A DNA stretch of 64,000 nucleotides from an uncultured Marinilabiliaceae bacterium (GCA_937920475.1 CALEUX010000014.1:1-64000); one strand, 5' to 3'. Positions 6,960 to 17,056 are shown, numbered from the stretch's first letter. Program-made: numbers and translations. Notes: generated by a model not told the origin, from the letters alone.

Positions 6960-8785
6960 GAAATCAGCCTTTAAAATATATTTGGTTCGTTGCTATTGTA
7001 TTCCTGCAAACAACTTTATGGGCGCAGGAAGAGGGAGAAATACGCAAAATTAAATTCATCGGAAACAGCCACTATTCTGACAAAGAGCTTCAAAGCCGCA
7101 TTTCGTTTACTCCAACCACCTGGATAGGTAAAAAACTTTTTAAAAAGAAGCCTTCCTTTTATTCGACCGATGGATTTGAGATGAACAAACGTGAATTGGT
7201 TCATTTTTATCAAACAGAGGGTTTTTTGAACATAGAAATTGAACAACCCATTGTAAAAATTAAAGGCCGAAAGAAAAAAATAGAACTTAAAATACCGGTA
7301 ATTGAAGGCGAACCCATACTCATCGATTCCGTTAAGCTTCGTTTTGCAAACAATGAAACATTTCAGCAATTAAGTACTGCTCATCAAACCGGCAAAATAG
7401 GACTTTTGGCTCATCCGACACAACGTTTCAGAGACGATCTGGTTTGGAACGACCGCGACCAGATTAGCCGTTTTTTAATAAACCGGGGTTATCCATACGC
7501 CACTGCCACACCTGAAATTACAGCCGACACAATTAACAAAACCGCCAACATTATTTGGGATATTAACCGTGGCCCATTGGGTTATTTTGGGCCAATTTCA
7601 GTTACAGGCAATATACGCACACCCGAAAAACTTATTCTTAAGCAACTGGCATTTAAAGAAGGAGATGTTTACAGTCGCGAAAAATTAAACCGGTCGCAAC
7701 AGCAGGTTTATCAACTTGGTACATTCAGAGTGGCATCGTTACGCGCTCAGCTTACCAGGCAGCAAAGCGATACCATTCCCGTTAACATCGTTATTAATGA
7801 AGCGCCAAGAACATCAACCCGTGTTGGGGTGGGTTATGGAAGAGAAGACCAGATAAGGGGATTTATTGATTTCCAAATATTGAATTTTACCGGTGGAGCC
7901 CGCCGTTTAAACCTTTTCTTGAAACACTCGGCACTGGAACCTTACCGTATTGAAGCCACTTTAACGCAGCCCGCCGCTTTTAGTCCCAACTCAACCCTGG
8001 CATTTTCACCGTCCATCCGCAAATTAAAAGAGCCTGGTTACGAATTGCTAACCTATGGCATCAACTTGTCTTTACTGCAAAAAATAACAAGTAAAACAAG
8101 TGGGTCGTTCAATATCTATTACGATAAGGTAAATCTTGATACCACCAGTCTCGCCCGAATTACGGAATCCTCTTTATTGGCAAAAAGCTATTCTAAAAGT
8201 GGTATTGCTGCAGGTATAATTTACGATGATGCTTTGCCACGTTTTGACCCATCGAGGGGTTGGAGCATTGCTGTAAATACTAAAATGAACAGCATGGCTT
8301 TTACAGGTAAATATCCTTTTTTAAAATATTTACTTGAAGTTAAAAACTATCAGCGTGCCACTCCGGGAATAATATTGGCGTCAAAGATAAAAATTGGAGC
8401 TATTCAGCCCATGAAAGGTGCTTTAATAGTACCGGTAGAAGAACGTTATTTTGCCGGTGGCAGCCGTTCCGTTCGCGGATGGGCACGTCAGGAGCTTGGC
8501 CCCAAAGATAATTTTGGCGTTCCTATGGGTGGGAATAGCCTCTTGGAAGCCAGTATTGAACCGCGTATTAAAATTGTGGGGCCTTTAAGCCTCATACTGT
8601 TTATGGATGCCGGCAATGTTTGGCCTACAGGCAATACGTTCAACCTCAGCGATATTCATTTTTCGGCCGGTTCGGGATTGAGATTTGCAACCCCCATTGG
8701 GCCTGTTGGAATTGATTTTGCGCGTCCGGTTTTTGATACTGAACATCAATGGCAGTTCCATATAAACATTGGTCATGCATTTTAA
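6956..8785 (+). CDS. BamA/TamA-family (Omp85) outer membrane assembly protein
   Basis: 609 residues. A signal peptide (IWFVAIVFLQTTLWAQ) is followed by POTRA-like repeats to about residue 275 (IRKIKFIGNSHYSD; FGPISVTGNIRTPEKLI) and a 16-strand-type barrel. The barrel has the Omp85 hallmark RGWARQELGP and ends in an aromatic residue (NIGHAF), the usual BAM recognition end. The only start in frame before the signal peptide is TTG at 6956, which overlaps the TGA of the previous gene. The adjacent TamB-like gene makes a TamA role more likely than BamA, which usually has five POTRA domains and is longer. Confidence 0.9.
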   Translation: MRNQPLKYIWFVAIVFLQTTLWAQEEGEIRKIKFIGNSHYSDKELQSRISFTPTTWIGKKLFKKKPSFYSTDGFEMNKRELVHFYQTEGFLNIEIEQPIVKIKGRKKKIELKIPVIEGEPILIDSVKLRFANNETFQQLSTAHQTGKIGLLAHPTQRFRDDLVWNDRDQISRFLINRGYPYATATPEITADTINKTANIIWDINRGPLGYFGPISVTGNIRTPEKLILKQLAFKEGDVYSREKLNRSQQQVYQLGTFRVASLRAQLTRQQSDTIPVNIVINEAPRTSTRVGVGYGREDQIRGFIDFQILNFTGGARRLNLFLKHSALEPYRIEATLTQPAAFSPNSTLAFSPSIRKLKEPGYELLTYGINLSLLQKITSKTSGSFNIYYDKVNLDTTSLARITESSLLAKSYSKSGIAAGIIYDDALPRFDPSRGWSIAVNTKMNSMAFTGKYPFLKYLLEVKNYQRATPGIILASKIKIGAIQPMKGALIVPVEERYFAGGSRSVRGWARQELGPKDNFGVPMGGNSLLEASIEPRIKIVGPLSLILFMDAGNVWPTGNTFNLSDIHFSAGSGLRFATPIGPVGIDFARPVFDTEHQWQFHINIGHAF

Positions 8786-8788
8786 GTG

Positions 8789-11700
8789 ATGAAGTGCGTC
8801 ATAAAAATATTAACCTGGATAATTGTATCACTATTAATACTAGTGATTCTGTCGCTTGCTTTTACTCAAACAGCCTGGTTCCATACAATTGTTAAGAAAA
8901 GAGTCATTGAAACAGTTAACGAATCAATAAACGGGCAATTAAGTATTGGTAAAATTGAAGGCAACGTCTTTACCGGGATGCAGATACATGATATTAGCCT
9001 CACCTTCGACAATGGCGATACCCTGGCAAACATTAAAGGCATAAACATACGGTACGCACCAATTTACCTACTAAAGAATGAAATAAGAATTAATCATCTG
9101 GATGTTATTAACCCTGATATACGACTGAGTTTTAACAGCGACAGCATCTGGAACTTTGAAAAGCTTCTACCGCCAAAAGATACATTAAAAGAAAAAGAAC
9201 CGGCTGCTCCATTTACTATGAATGTTTCTCTGAACCAATTCTCAATATTAAATGGAAGAGTTGCTCTGGACGATTTCAATCCACTTACCCCTGAAATTAC
9301 CGACAGTATCAATGTCGATTTATCTGTAAAGTATTCGGCTATCGGTATTTCAGCATCGTTAAAACATATGGGTTTTATAATGGATAAACCCGATTTCTAT
9401 TTAAAAACCTTCCGCGTTGACGCCAGTTTAAAAAATGACATTTGGAAAGTCAGTAACTTTTATTTGCAAACCACTTACAATCAGATTCAGGCTGAGGCAG
9501 GCTACCAAAACAACAGTAACTTTAACATTGAAGTAGACTGGCCTGCTATTCATGCTCAGGAATTTGCATTTGCACTGCCTTCCATCATAATTCCGGCTAA
9601 TCCCGATTTTGATTTTAAAGCCACTGCCGAAAATAATCAACTTGATTTATCACTTAATCTGGCTCACAACAATCAATCCATCAAACTATCAGGAAAAGTT
9701 AACCAACTCGATTATTTGCTAAGCGACTCGCTGCGCCACCTAGCCCCGGTTGACCTTACCTTGAGTGTGCGCAATTTTGTGCCGCATCAATGGGTAGAAG
9801 TTACGCCTCTACCTTTGGTTCTCAACACAGATATTTTTATAAAAGGCAATGGTTTAAAAACCTCATCGGTTCCGTTAAATATTGCCGCAACCTTACGTGA
9901 AAGCCGTTGGGAAAACTATTTATTGGAAGAGGGGAATCTTCAGTTAACATATCTGGCAGGCAAAACAGAAACCAGTTTCGATTTGGCAGGCCTGTTTGGC
10001 GAGCTACACGTTAAAGCTGCCCTTGACATCAACACCCCCAAAGGCCCTTTTACCGGAAGTATTATAACAAACAACCTGGCTTTACACCAGTTATTGCCAT
10101 CGGTTATCGACAGCACTTTTTTAACCACTGAAATTACAGCAAGTGGAACTGGTATCGGCACGGAAAATCCATCTGCCATTTTCGAGGGTTGGGTTAAACA
10201 ATCGATGGTAGAGCATGTACCCATTGACTCGCTATATTTTTCAGGAGATTATAAAAATGGCAACCTACAATTAGATACATTATTGCTTCGGAATAATTCG
10301 ATTAAGCTTAACGCAAAAGGATTGTATGGTAAAAATGGCAGCATTAGCGCGGCCATCCAATCAGAATTGACCGATACAAAAGCTTTTGCTCACTATTTTA
10401 ACAATCCTGCCACATGGCAAAATTTGCTCATTAATGCTGAGGCTTCAGGCCATATTGATTCGCTGGCGTTTAATCTGACGTTTAACGCTTTGCAATTATC
10501 CATGGATACTTTACTTACGGTAAATCAGATTAGCCTGACTGGTTCAGGAGCAATGGTTGATAAAAGATATTATGCCGATGGGCTTTTATCGCTAACCCAT
10601 TTTGAATCCTTTGGTTATAAATTGGAAACGGCTTCAATTAAAGCAGAACTAATTGACACGCTCTGGAGCACCTCTTTATCAGCCATCTTGCCCGAAAATA
10701 TGAGTATAGATATTGACGCTGATGGAAATCTTGGCGAAACCATTGAAGCCTCGCTCACCAAACTTGATTTTCAAACACCATATTCATCCATTCGCTTAAA
10801 GGAAGCGCCGGCAAAAATAACTTATCATAAGAACCTTGTCAGCCTTGAAAATTTTGCCATTACCGACAATATGGATACCACCATGGTGTTTAAAACCGAT
10901 GCCATGGCTGCCTTTCCTGATTCATTAAAATTAATTGCAACCATGCAGGCATTTAACCTTGAGTTGTTAAATAAGGCAGGTTTTATAAAGGATGATATTA
11001 AAGGAAGAGCTTTTTTAAACATTAATCTGGTTGCCAACCGGGAAAATATTGAGCTTTTGGGACAAACATCGTTAAAAGGAATTGAATCTGCCCCGCTTAG
11101 CATCTCGGAGATTCTAGCCAACATTCATTACAAAGGCGATTCAGCCATTATCAGGACAACGGTTTATAGTCCGGCTGGCGATTCCATCCTTTTAATGGCT
11201 ACCACTCCGCTTCTGGTGAAATTGCAGGACAGCCTCACCATATCGTGGCCTCAAACAGTTACAGCCCGCCTTACCACGCATAAAACCAGGCTAAATTCAT
11301 TCTTTGTTAATTTGCCTGTAGTAGACCAGCCTAATGCGCTGGTAAATATGGATGTTAGCGCCAATGGACCTATTCATGACCCACACATTAAAGGGTTTGT
11401 AGACATAACCGGAGGCGCATTACCACTGCCAAAATACGGCATCAACTACCGCGATATGCGCTTAAAATTGTCGGTTGATGGCACCTCCATTTTGCTCGAC
11501 TCCCTGTTTGCCCGCCATTTTAGCGGCACGTTGCTGGCTCGTGGAAATCTTAAAATGGATTCCACCATTACATCCGGCATCATTAAATCCAGCGATATCA
11601 ACGTAATAGCCAACCAGTTTTATTTAACCCGCCATCGAAATCACGAAATCCAGGTTGATGCCAATACCCATTTTCGCGACATAGAAAATGCTCCAAGGTT

Positions 11701-12634
11701 TGGCGGTAATATCAAAGTGCTGCGCTCAAGCTTCTATTTACCGGCATTGATGGAAATGGCCGGCGGAGATGCTCCTGTTGGCGACCCCTTGCTTGTAAAG
11801 GCTTTGCGCGAACAAGGCGAAATTCAGATTCAGGATACCATTCTCAGGCCTAAAACTGCTGAGCGCCAGTTTACCTTTATGGAGAAACTAATGGGAACTT
11901 TAAAAGTAGAAATCCCCCGAAATACATGGATTAAATCGGAAGATATGCAGATGGAGGTGTATGGCAATCTGGATGTGGTCAAAAACAGTCAGTTTTTCGA
12001 ACTTTTTGGAACAGTTGGCATTCACAGAGGCTATTATACGCTTTATGGCAAGAAACTGATTATTCAGGAAGGAGAGTTTTCCTTCTCGGGTGGCGAAACC
12101 TTTAACCCCATGCTCAATCTTAAAGCATCTTACGTTTTCAGGAGCAAAGATCGTGAGCGGCAAGAATTATTTCTGATGGTAAAAGGTACAACTTTAACTC
12201 CTGAAATAACTTTTGAACTCAACAAACAAACAATTCCCGAAGCCGATGCCATGGCCTACCTGCTTTTTGGTCAGCCATTCGACGAGCTAAGCTACGGCAA
12301 CCAGGAAGGCGTTTCAAATGCAATTCCATCACGCATGGTATCTGGATTAATTTCGTCGCAATTATCGCGAACAATCGGCAATACGCTGAATCTGGATATG
12401 ATTGAGATTGATGCCGGAGATAACTGGCAAAACACTACCTTTATGGTTGGAAAATATATTACAAATAATTTGTTTGTAACCTACCAGCGCAGCTTTGGAG
12501 AAGCCTCGGAACAGGAAATAACTCCTGAGGTTATTACACTGGAATATGAAATCAGCCGAAGATTATCTTTGCGACTGATTCAGGGCAATGTTAAAGATTC
12601 AGGGATTGATATCATTCTGAAATTTGAAAAATAA
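8789..12634 (+). CDS. TamB-like translocation and assembly protein (DUF490)
   Basis: 1281 residues from the ATG at 8789, four bases after the previous gene. An N-terminal membrane anchor (ILTWIIVSLLILVILSLAF) is followed by a long region of repetitive beta strands of the AsmA/TamB bridge type, and a C-terminal TamB domain (SFSGGETFNPMLNLKASYVF; MAYLLFGQPFDEL). In Proteobacteria TamB spans the periplasm and works with TamA; related bridge proteins move phospholipids to the outer membrane. Gene order TamA-TamB is conserved here, so the two probably form one envelope complex. Confidence 0.9.
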   Translation: MKCVIKILTWIIVSLLILVILSLAFTQTAWFHTIVKKRVIETVNESINGQLSIGKIEGNVFTGMQIHDISLTFDNGDTLANIKGINIRYAPIYLLKNEIRINHLDVINPDIRLSFNSDSIWNFEKLLPPKDTLKEKEPAAPFTMNVSLNQFSILNGRVALDDFNPLTPEITDSINVDLSVKYSAIGISASLKHMGFIMDKPDFYLKTFRVDASLKNDIWKVSNFYLQTTYNQIQAEAGYQNNSNFNIEVDWPAIHAQEFAFALPSIIIPANPDFDFKATAENNQLDLSLNLAHNNQSIKLSGKVNQLDYLLSDSLRHLAPVDLTLSVRNFVPHQWVEVTPLPLVLNTDIFIKGNGLKTSSVPLNIAATLRESRWENYLLEEGNLQLTYLAGKTETSFDLAGLFGELHVKAALDINTPKGPFTGSIITNNLALHQLLPSVIDSTFLTTEITASGTGIGTENPSAIFEGWVKQSMVEHVPIDSLYFSGDYKNGNLQLDTLLLRNNSIKLNAKGLYGKNGSISAAIQSELTDTKAFAHYFNNPATWQNLLINAEASGHIDSLAFNLTFNALQLSMDTLLTVNQISLTGSGAMVDKRYYADGLLSLTHFESFGYKLETASIKAELIDTLWSTSLSAILPENMSIDIDADGNLGETIEASLTKLDFQTPYSSIRLKEAPAKITYHKNLVSLENFAITDNMDTTMVFKTDAMAAFPDSLKLIATMQAFNLELLNKAGFIKDDIKGRAFLNINLVANRENIELLGQTSLKGIESAPLSISEILANIHYKGDSAIIRTTVYSPAGDSILLMATTPLLVKLQDSLTISWPQTVTARLTTHKTRLNSFFVNLPVVDQPNALVNMDVSANGPIHDPHIKGFVDITGGALPLPKYGINYRDMRLKLSVDGTSILLDSLFARHFSGTLLARGNLKMDSTITSGIIKSSDINVIANQFYLTRHRNHEIQVDANTHFRDIENAPRFGGNIKVLRSSFYLPALMEMAGGDAPVGDPLLVKALREQGEIQIQDTILRPKTAERQFTFMEKLMGTLKVEIPRNTWIKSEDMQMEVYGNLDVVKNSQFFELFGTVGIHRGYYTLYGKKLIIQEGEFSFSGGETFNPMLNLKASYVFRSKDRERQELFLMVKGTTLTPEITFELNKQTIPEADAMAYLLFGQPFDELSYGNQEGVSNAIPSRMVSGLISSQLSRTIGNTLNLDMIEIDAGDNWQNTTFMVGKYITNNLFVTYQRSFGEASEQEITPEVITLEYEISRRLSLRLIQGNVKDSGIDIILKFEK

Positions 12635-12639
12635 CAGGA

Positions 12640-14856
12640 ATGGATTTTAAAATAATTCAAAAAAAACAGGCAACTATTTACAGGTTGTTAACCAGTAAAA
12701 GGCTAAAAGATGCCTTAGACCTTATTGGCTCTATGGTAATTGAAACCCATAAAAGCGAACTAATTGATACACACTACAATCTTGAAATGACTTACAAAAG
12801 TTTGCTTCATTTCACTGTTGAAGGCTTTTCCGACCCGCAGCGGCAAACAATATACAATCATTTGGTAATAGACTTGTTTGAACTGGCCGACCGCGTTAAT
12901 CTGGAAATGTTAACCCGCTATGGGCAAGGATTGTATTACGAAACAGCACGAAAGTACCAGGGTGCTCAAGGCGATGTTTTTATTGAAGCACTTGCATCAT
13001 TAACCCGCTTATACGATATATGGCAGTTGAAATCGGAAGGGAGCCAAACCCTGCAACTCTTCGATGAAGAATTAACTCAGGCATACTCTTCACTGTTTGA
13101 AATTCTTTTAACCCAGCACAAAATATGGAGTCACGAACCTGAGTTGCAACAGCTATTTAACGATTCAAAGCTTGCGTGGCCACAACTATCTGTTTTTACC
13201 AGTGCCATAACCATTCAGTTGCTGCATCAATTTAATCTTAGGGGATTACATTTTCTTTTCGGTTTGTCCGCCCACTCCAACGAACAAATAAAACAACGGG
13301 CGTTAACTGGTTTATTGCTGGTTCTTTTCAAATACGACAGCCGTTTGAAGTTATATCCTGAGATTAAAGAGCGTCTCCACGTTTTAATGGATAAGCTGCC
13401 ATCGCCCAATCATATCATCTCTGTTCTGATTCAGTTAATCCGCACCCACGAAACCGAAAAGCTGGAGAAAAAACTGACCGATGAGATATTGCCTGAGGTT
13501 GCGCGCATTCATCCTAACCTACGCAACCGGCTCGATTTGGATAATATTTTGGGCGAGAGTTTTATGGAAGGGAAAAATCCCGATTGGGAAGATATCTTCT
13601 CCGACTCGCCCGGTTTAATGGATAAATTGGAAGAGTTCTCCAAGTTACAAATGGAAGGTGCCGATTTGTTTCTTTCCACCTTTAGAATGCTCAAGCATTT
13701 TCCTTATTTCCAGCGAACCGAAAACTGGTTTATGCCTTTCTTTTCCCCAAACGCATTTATTTCCGATATTCTAAAAAATGAAACCGGTGCCTTCAACAAC
13801 CCCGACCTCATTCAGGGAATGGCCGAATCGGGCGTGCTTTGTAATTCCGATAAGTATTCACTTATTTTAAGCATACCACAAATGCCTGCCGCCCAAAAAG
13901 ATTTAATGGGTCAGATGTTTATGGCTGAGTTGGGTGCCATTCGCGATATTGAAAAAAGCGACCAGCTCATTGGTCCTGAAAAAGCAGCATTAACCATTAC
14001 CAATCAATACATTCAGGATTTATATCGTTTTTATAAGGTGCATCCTTCCAAATATACTTTCGACGACCCGTTTTCGTGGAAGCTCGATTTCCATAATTGC
14101 TGGTTTATTGGCATTATGTTTCCCGATGCGACTATACTTGAAAAGCTTGGAGAGTATTTTTTTGGGAAAGACCGTTACCAGGAAGCCTTGGAAGTTTACC
14201 AGATGCTGGCCAAAAGAAGCAAGCCATCGATGCAACTGCTACAGAAAGAAGGCTTTTGTCATCAGCAACTGGGCGACTACGAGAAGGCTCTTCAACTGTA
14301 CCTTCAGGCCGACCTTTTTGAAACCAGTCAGGTTTGGAATCTGAAGAAAATAGCTTTGTGCTACCGCCATCTTAAAAACCCCGATAAGGCTGTTGAATAT
14401 TATCTTCAGGCCGAAAAGATTAAGCCCGATAATCTGCATACGCAGGTGAGTATTGGTCATTGTCTTTTAGAGATGAAAAATTATGCTGAGGCTTTAAAGT
14501 ATTATTTTAAAGTAGAATACCTCGACCCCAAAAACAAAAAAGTGTGGCGACCAATTGTTTGGTGCTCACTGGCCTTGGGCAAATTCGATCAGGCTGAAAA
14601 ATACTGCTTAAAAAATCTGGAAGAATCTCCGTCGCAACACGACTTTTTAAATATGGGACATATTAAATGGTGCCAGGGAAACCGCAAAGAAGCGCTTGCC
14701 TGGTATCAGAAATGCATAAAACATCCGGGGAACTCACTGCCTGAGTTTCTCGAATCATTTGAAAACGATAAATCCATGTTGGTAGAACATCATGTTGATG
14801 AGGCAGATATCCCCATTATGATGGACCAGCTTAGATATTATCTGCAAAACGGTTAA
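12640..14856 (+). CDS. Large tetratricopeptide-repeat protein
   Basis: 738 residues with no signal peptide, so probably cytoplasmic. Residues 1-500 are helical with no motif I recognise. From about residue 505 to 690 there are consecutive TPR units (for example YQEALEVYQMLAKRSKPSMQLLQKEG, in the order GDYEKALQLYLQA, NPDKAVEYYLQAEKIKPDN, KNYAEALKYYFKVEYLDP). It starts five bases after the TamB-like gene and ends seven bases before the DUF3859 gene, hence the same operon. TPR repeats suggest a scaffold role; no function is known to me. Confidence 0.8.
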   Translation: MDFKIIQKKQATIYRLLTSKRLKDALDLIGSMVIETHKSELIDTHYNLEMTYKSLLHFTVEGFSDPQRQTIYNHLVIDLFELADRVNLEMLTRYGQGLYYETARKYQGAQGDVFIEALASLTRLYDIWQLKSEGSQTLQLFDEELTQAYSSLFEILLTQHKIWSHEPELQQLFNDSKLAWPQLSVFTSAITIQLLHQFNLRGLHFLFGLSAHSNEQIKQRALTGLLLVLFKYDSRLKLYPEIKERLHVLMDKLPSPNHIISVLIQLIRTHETEKLEKKLTDEILPEVARIHPNLRNRLDLDNILGESFMEGKNPDWEDIFSDSPGLMDKLEEFSKLQMEGADLFLSTFRMLKHFPYFQRTENWFMPFFSPNAFISDILKNETGAFNNPDLIQGMAESGVLCNSDKYSLILSIPQMPAAQKDLMGQMFMAELGAIRDIEKSDQLIGPEKAALTITNQYIQDLYRFYKVHPSKYTFDDPFSWKLDFHNCWFIGIMFPDATILEKLGEYFFGKDRYQEALEVYQMLAKRSKPSMQLLQKEGFCHQQLGDYEKALQLYLQADLFETSQVWNLKKIALCYRHLKNPDKAVEYYLQAEKIKPDNLHTQVSIGHCLLEMKNYAEALKYYFKVEYLDPKNKKVWRPIVWCSLALGKFDQAEKYCLKNLEESPSQHDFLNMGHIKWCQGNRKEALAWYQKCIKHPGNSLPEFLESFENDKSMLVEHHVDEADIPIMMDQLRYYLQNG

Positions 14857-14863
14857 ATGGATT

Positions 14864-15250
14864 ATGCCTTCAAAAAAAGCAGATATAGAATTATATAGTT
14901 ATGGTATTTACGAACCGTGGAATCGCTCATCTAAAGAGATTCCAAAGCTTAAAACCATAACAACCCGTATTCCGGTTGTTCCGGAAGTTGAATTTGGTTA
15001 TGTGTTAAAAATTAAAAAGGCTAAAGGGAGTCTCATATCGTTTATGATTCACCATCCTCCATTTCTAAACGAAAACGGCGAACCATCACCTTCATTTACC
15101 GGAGAAGAATATATCAATTCAAACGATTGGTCGTTTTATTTGGGAGATACTGTATGGCCACCCTACGAAGATAAAGCGGGTGAATGGGAATTAATCACCT
15201 GTTTGGATGGAAAAGAAATTGCGCGTAAAAGTTTTACGCTTTTCCTGTGA
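14864..15250 (+). CDS. DUF3859 domain-containing protein
   Basis: 128 residues without signal peptide or membrane segment. The pattern ELYSYGIYE near the start, TRIPVVPEVEFGYVLKI in the middle and the end WPPYEDKAGEWELI..GKEIARKSF match what I recall of DUF3859, a small beta-sandwich-like family of unknown function. It is the last gene of the TamA/TamB operon and converges with a tiny minus-strand gene that ends one base later. Confidence 0.7.
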   Translation: MPSKKADIELYSYGIYEPWNRSSKEIPKLKTITTRIPVVPEVEFGYVLKIKKAKGSLISFMIHHPPFLNENGEPSPSFTGEEYINSNDWSFYLGDTVWPPYEDKAGEWELITCLDGKEIARKSFTLFL

Positions 15251-15251
15251 T

Positions 15252-15392
15252 TTAGGATAGGGTTATACTAAACAAAAAGGTGCCGAAAGCAATCAATACC
15301 AACACAATAACCACCTCAACAACTGAATAAATTAAAATCTTTCTTTTTAATCTTGCAATCGATTCAGTTTCCTTTTCTCCTGTTCTAAGCAT
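15252..15392 (-). CDS. Small 46-aa single-pass membrane protein
   Basis: A short frame from ATG 15392 (or GTG 15404, which adds MKIS) to TAA at 15252. It starts MLRTGEKETESIARLKRK, polar and basic, and then has one hydrophobic helix (ILIYSVVEVVIVLVLIAFGTFLF) and a stop soon after. The clear amphipathic-then-transmembrane design and tight convergent packing with the DUF3859 gene argue for a real gene. The basic part before the helix predicts the N-terminus in the cytoplasm. Function unknown. Confidence 0.55.
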   Translation of the reverse strand: MLRTGEKETESIARLKRKILIYSVVEVVIVLVLIAFGTFLFSITLS

Positions 15393-15614
15393 GCTGATTT
15401 TCACTTCAAATATCTTTTAACGATACAACTTAACGTAAACTATACACTTTGTTTAGTTTTTACAATCACAAAGAAAACGAAATATTCATTTTCGGCCAAC
15501 CAAATTATTTCAGTTTAGCATATTTTAACTATTTTTCATTTATCTGACGCATTCAAGGGTGTTCTTTTCTAACAATTCAACAAAAAAATAACGCAGAGAA
15601 TATTTATCAGAAGC

Positions 15615-15656
15615 TTAAAAAATGAAAACCAATTGCCATATAAACAATTGGTTTTC
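15615..15656 (-). terminator. Rho-independent terminator of ychF
   Basis: A perfect 12-bp stem (GAAAACCAATTG at 15624 pairing with CAATTGGTTTTC ending at 15656) around a 9-base loop, followed on the minus strand by a T-rich run. It lies 26 bases past the ychF stop. Confidence 0.9.
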
Positions 15657-15681
15657 AATTTTATTAGTTGTCTTAGAATAC

Positions 15682-16782
15682 CTATACATTAAATCTGAAG
15701 TGCATAATATCGCCATCGCAAACCACATATTCCTTGCCTTCAATGCTCATCTTCCCTGCTTCTTTGCATGCCTGTTCCGAACCATATTTAAGGTAATCGT
15801 CATATTTAATTACTTCGGCACGAATAAAACCTTTCTCAAAGTCGGTGTGAATGACTCCGGCTGCCTGTGGCGCCAATGCTCCCTCTGGGAAAGTCCATGC
15901 ACGTACTTCTTTTTCGCCGGCCGTAAAATAGGTTTTAAGATTGAGTAGTTTATAAGCCGACCGTATTAATTTGGCAACGCCCGATTCTTTTAATCCCAAA
16001 TCCTCCAAAAACATCTGACGCTCCTCAAACGATTCCAATTCAGCTATTTCAGCTTCGGTTTGTGCTGCAATAACCAAAACTTCAGCGTTCTCGTCGGCTA
16101 CGGCAGCCTTAACAGCCTCAACATGCTTATTACCCGTTACCACCGAAGCCTCATCAACATTGCAAACATACATTACCGGTTTGGCAGTAAGCAAAAACAA
16201 CTCGCGGGCAACTTTCTGCTCAGGTTCGGTAAGCTCAACTGTTCTGGCCGATTTACCCTGAAGCAAAGCGTCTTTATATTTTCGTAATACTTCTACCAAT
16301 TTCTTGGAATCATTGTCTTTCGATACAGAGGCAATCTTTTCAGCCTTAGGCAAACGACTTTCAACGGTTTCAAGGTCCTTTAACTGCAACTCTATATCAA
16401 TAACTTCCTTGTCGCGCACAGGGTCAACACTGCCATCAACATGCGTAACATTCTCGTCCTCGAAACAACGCAACACATGAATAATGGCATCTGTTTCGCG
16501 AATATTGGCTAAAAACTTATTTCCAAGCCCTTCGCCTTTGCTGGCCCCTTTTACCAGTCCTGCAATATCAACAATTTCAACAGTAGTAGGCACCACCCAC
16601 TGTGGTTTTACCAAACGCTCCAGCTCAATTAACCGATGGTCGGGAACAGTAATCACGCCCACATTGGGTTCAATGGTACAAAAAGGAAAATTTGCCGATT
16701 GCGCTCGCGCATTGGATAAACAATTAAAAAGGGTTGATTTTCCCACGTTGGGTAATCCCACAATACCGCACTGTAATGCCAT
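15682..16782 (-). CDS. ychF: Redox-regulated ribosome-associated ATPase YchF
   Basis: 366 residues, the usual length. GTPase-like motifs: G1 GLPNVGKST at 8-16, DIAGLVKGASKGEGLGNKFL (switch II region) and an NxxE-like NVDE in place of NKxD, which fits the adenine preference of this family. The TGS-like C-terminal domain ends with GDIMHFRFNV. YchF binds the ribosome and hydrolyses ATP, with roles in oxidative stress. It is monocistronic, with a promoter-like box about 110 bases upstream and a strong terminator. Confidence 0.97.
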   Translation of the reverse strand: MALQCGIVGLPNVGKSTLFNCLSNARAQSANFPFCTIEPNVGVITVPDHRLIELERLVKPQWVVPTTVEIVDIAGLVKGASKGEGLGNKFLANIRETDAIIHVLRCFEDENVTHVDGSVDPVRDKEVIDIELQLKDLETVESRLPKAEKIASVSKDNDSKKLVEVLRKYKDALLQGKSARTVELTEPEQKVARELFLLTAKPVMYVCNVDEASVVTGNKHVEAVKAAVADENAEVLVIAAQTEAEIAELESFEERQMFLEDLGLKESGVAKLIRSAYKLLNLKTYFTAGEKEVRAWTFPEGALAPQAAGVIHTDFEKGFIRAEVIKYDDYLKYGSEQACKEAGKMSIEGKEYVVCDGDIMHFRFNV

Positions 16783-16889
16783 CTCTATATTATTTAATTT
16801 AACTGCAACTTTGAAATCCTTTTACAATGCTGTAAAAAAACATCTTTCTTTAATTTTATGATGCAAAACAATATTGTTTTTTCAGGCTG

Positions 16890-16920
16890 CAAAAGTACTT
16901 AAAATTTCATCTGTTTAAAA
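16890..16920 (-). promoter_or_regulatory. Probable promoter of ychF
   Basis: The minus strand reads TACTTTTG at 16897-16890, an exact TAnnTTTG box. A TTTTA stretch lies about 19 bp upstream in the place of the -33 element. Confidence 0.5.
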
Positions 16921-16968
16921 TTTATTTTACATCGGATACATATCACTAAAAACATACTTTTTACCTCT

Positions 16969-17012
16969 GTTTAAACATTTGTTTAATTTATTTGTTTAAT
17001 ATTATTGTTTAA
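16969..17012. promoter_or_regulatory. Cluster of four TGTTTAA boxes, candidate TetR operator
   Basis: TGTTTAA starts at 16969, 16980, 16993 and 17006 (steps 11, 13, 13), and the first is part of the palindrome TGTTTAAACA. The cluster ends just before the -33 element of the TetR gene. A further copy is at 16912, and related copies occur at 17724 before the efflux genes. The spacing near one helical turn suggests protein binding on one face; autoregulation by the TetR protein is my inference. Confidence 0.5.
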
Positions 17013-17015
17013 TTT

Positions 17016-17046
17016 TTTGAAATCCTGCAATACCATACTAAATTTG
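17016..17046 (+). promoter_or_regulatory. Promoter of the TetR gene
   Basis: TTTG at 17016-17019, a 19-bp spacer and TAAATTTG at 17039-17046, which fit the Bacteroidetes consensus exactly. The predicted start (about 17053) leaves a leader of roughly 20 bases to GTG 17072, or almost none to TTG 17057. Confidence 0.8.
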
Positions 17047-17056
17047 CAACCAGATT

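Noticed and set aside
15622-15948. 108-residue plus-strand frame over the 3' end of ychF
   Set aside because: Begins in the ychF terminator hairpin and is antisense to conserved coding sequence.
16969-17012. Possible CRISPR-like array of TGTTTAA units
   Set aside because: Units are 7 bp with 4-6 bp between them; far too short, with no cas genes.
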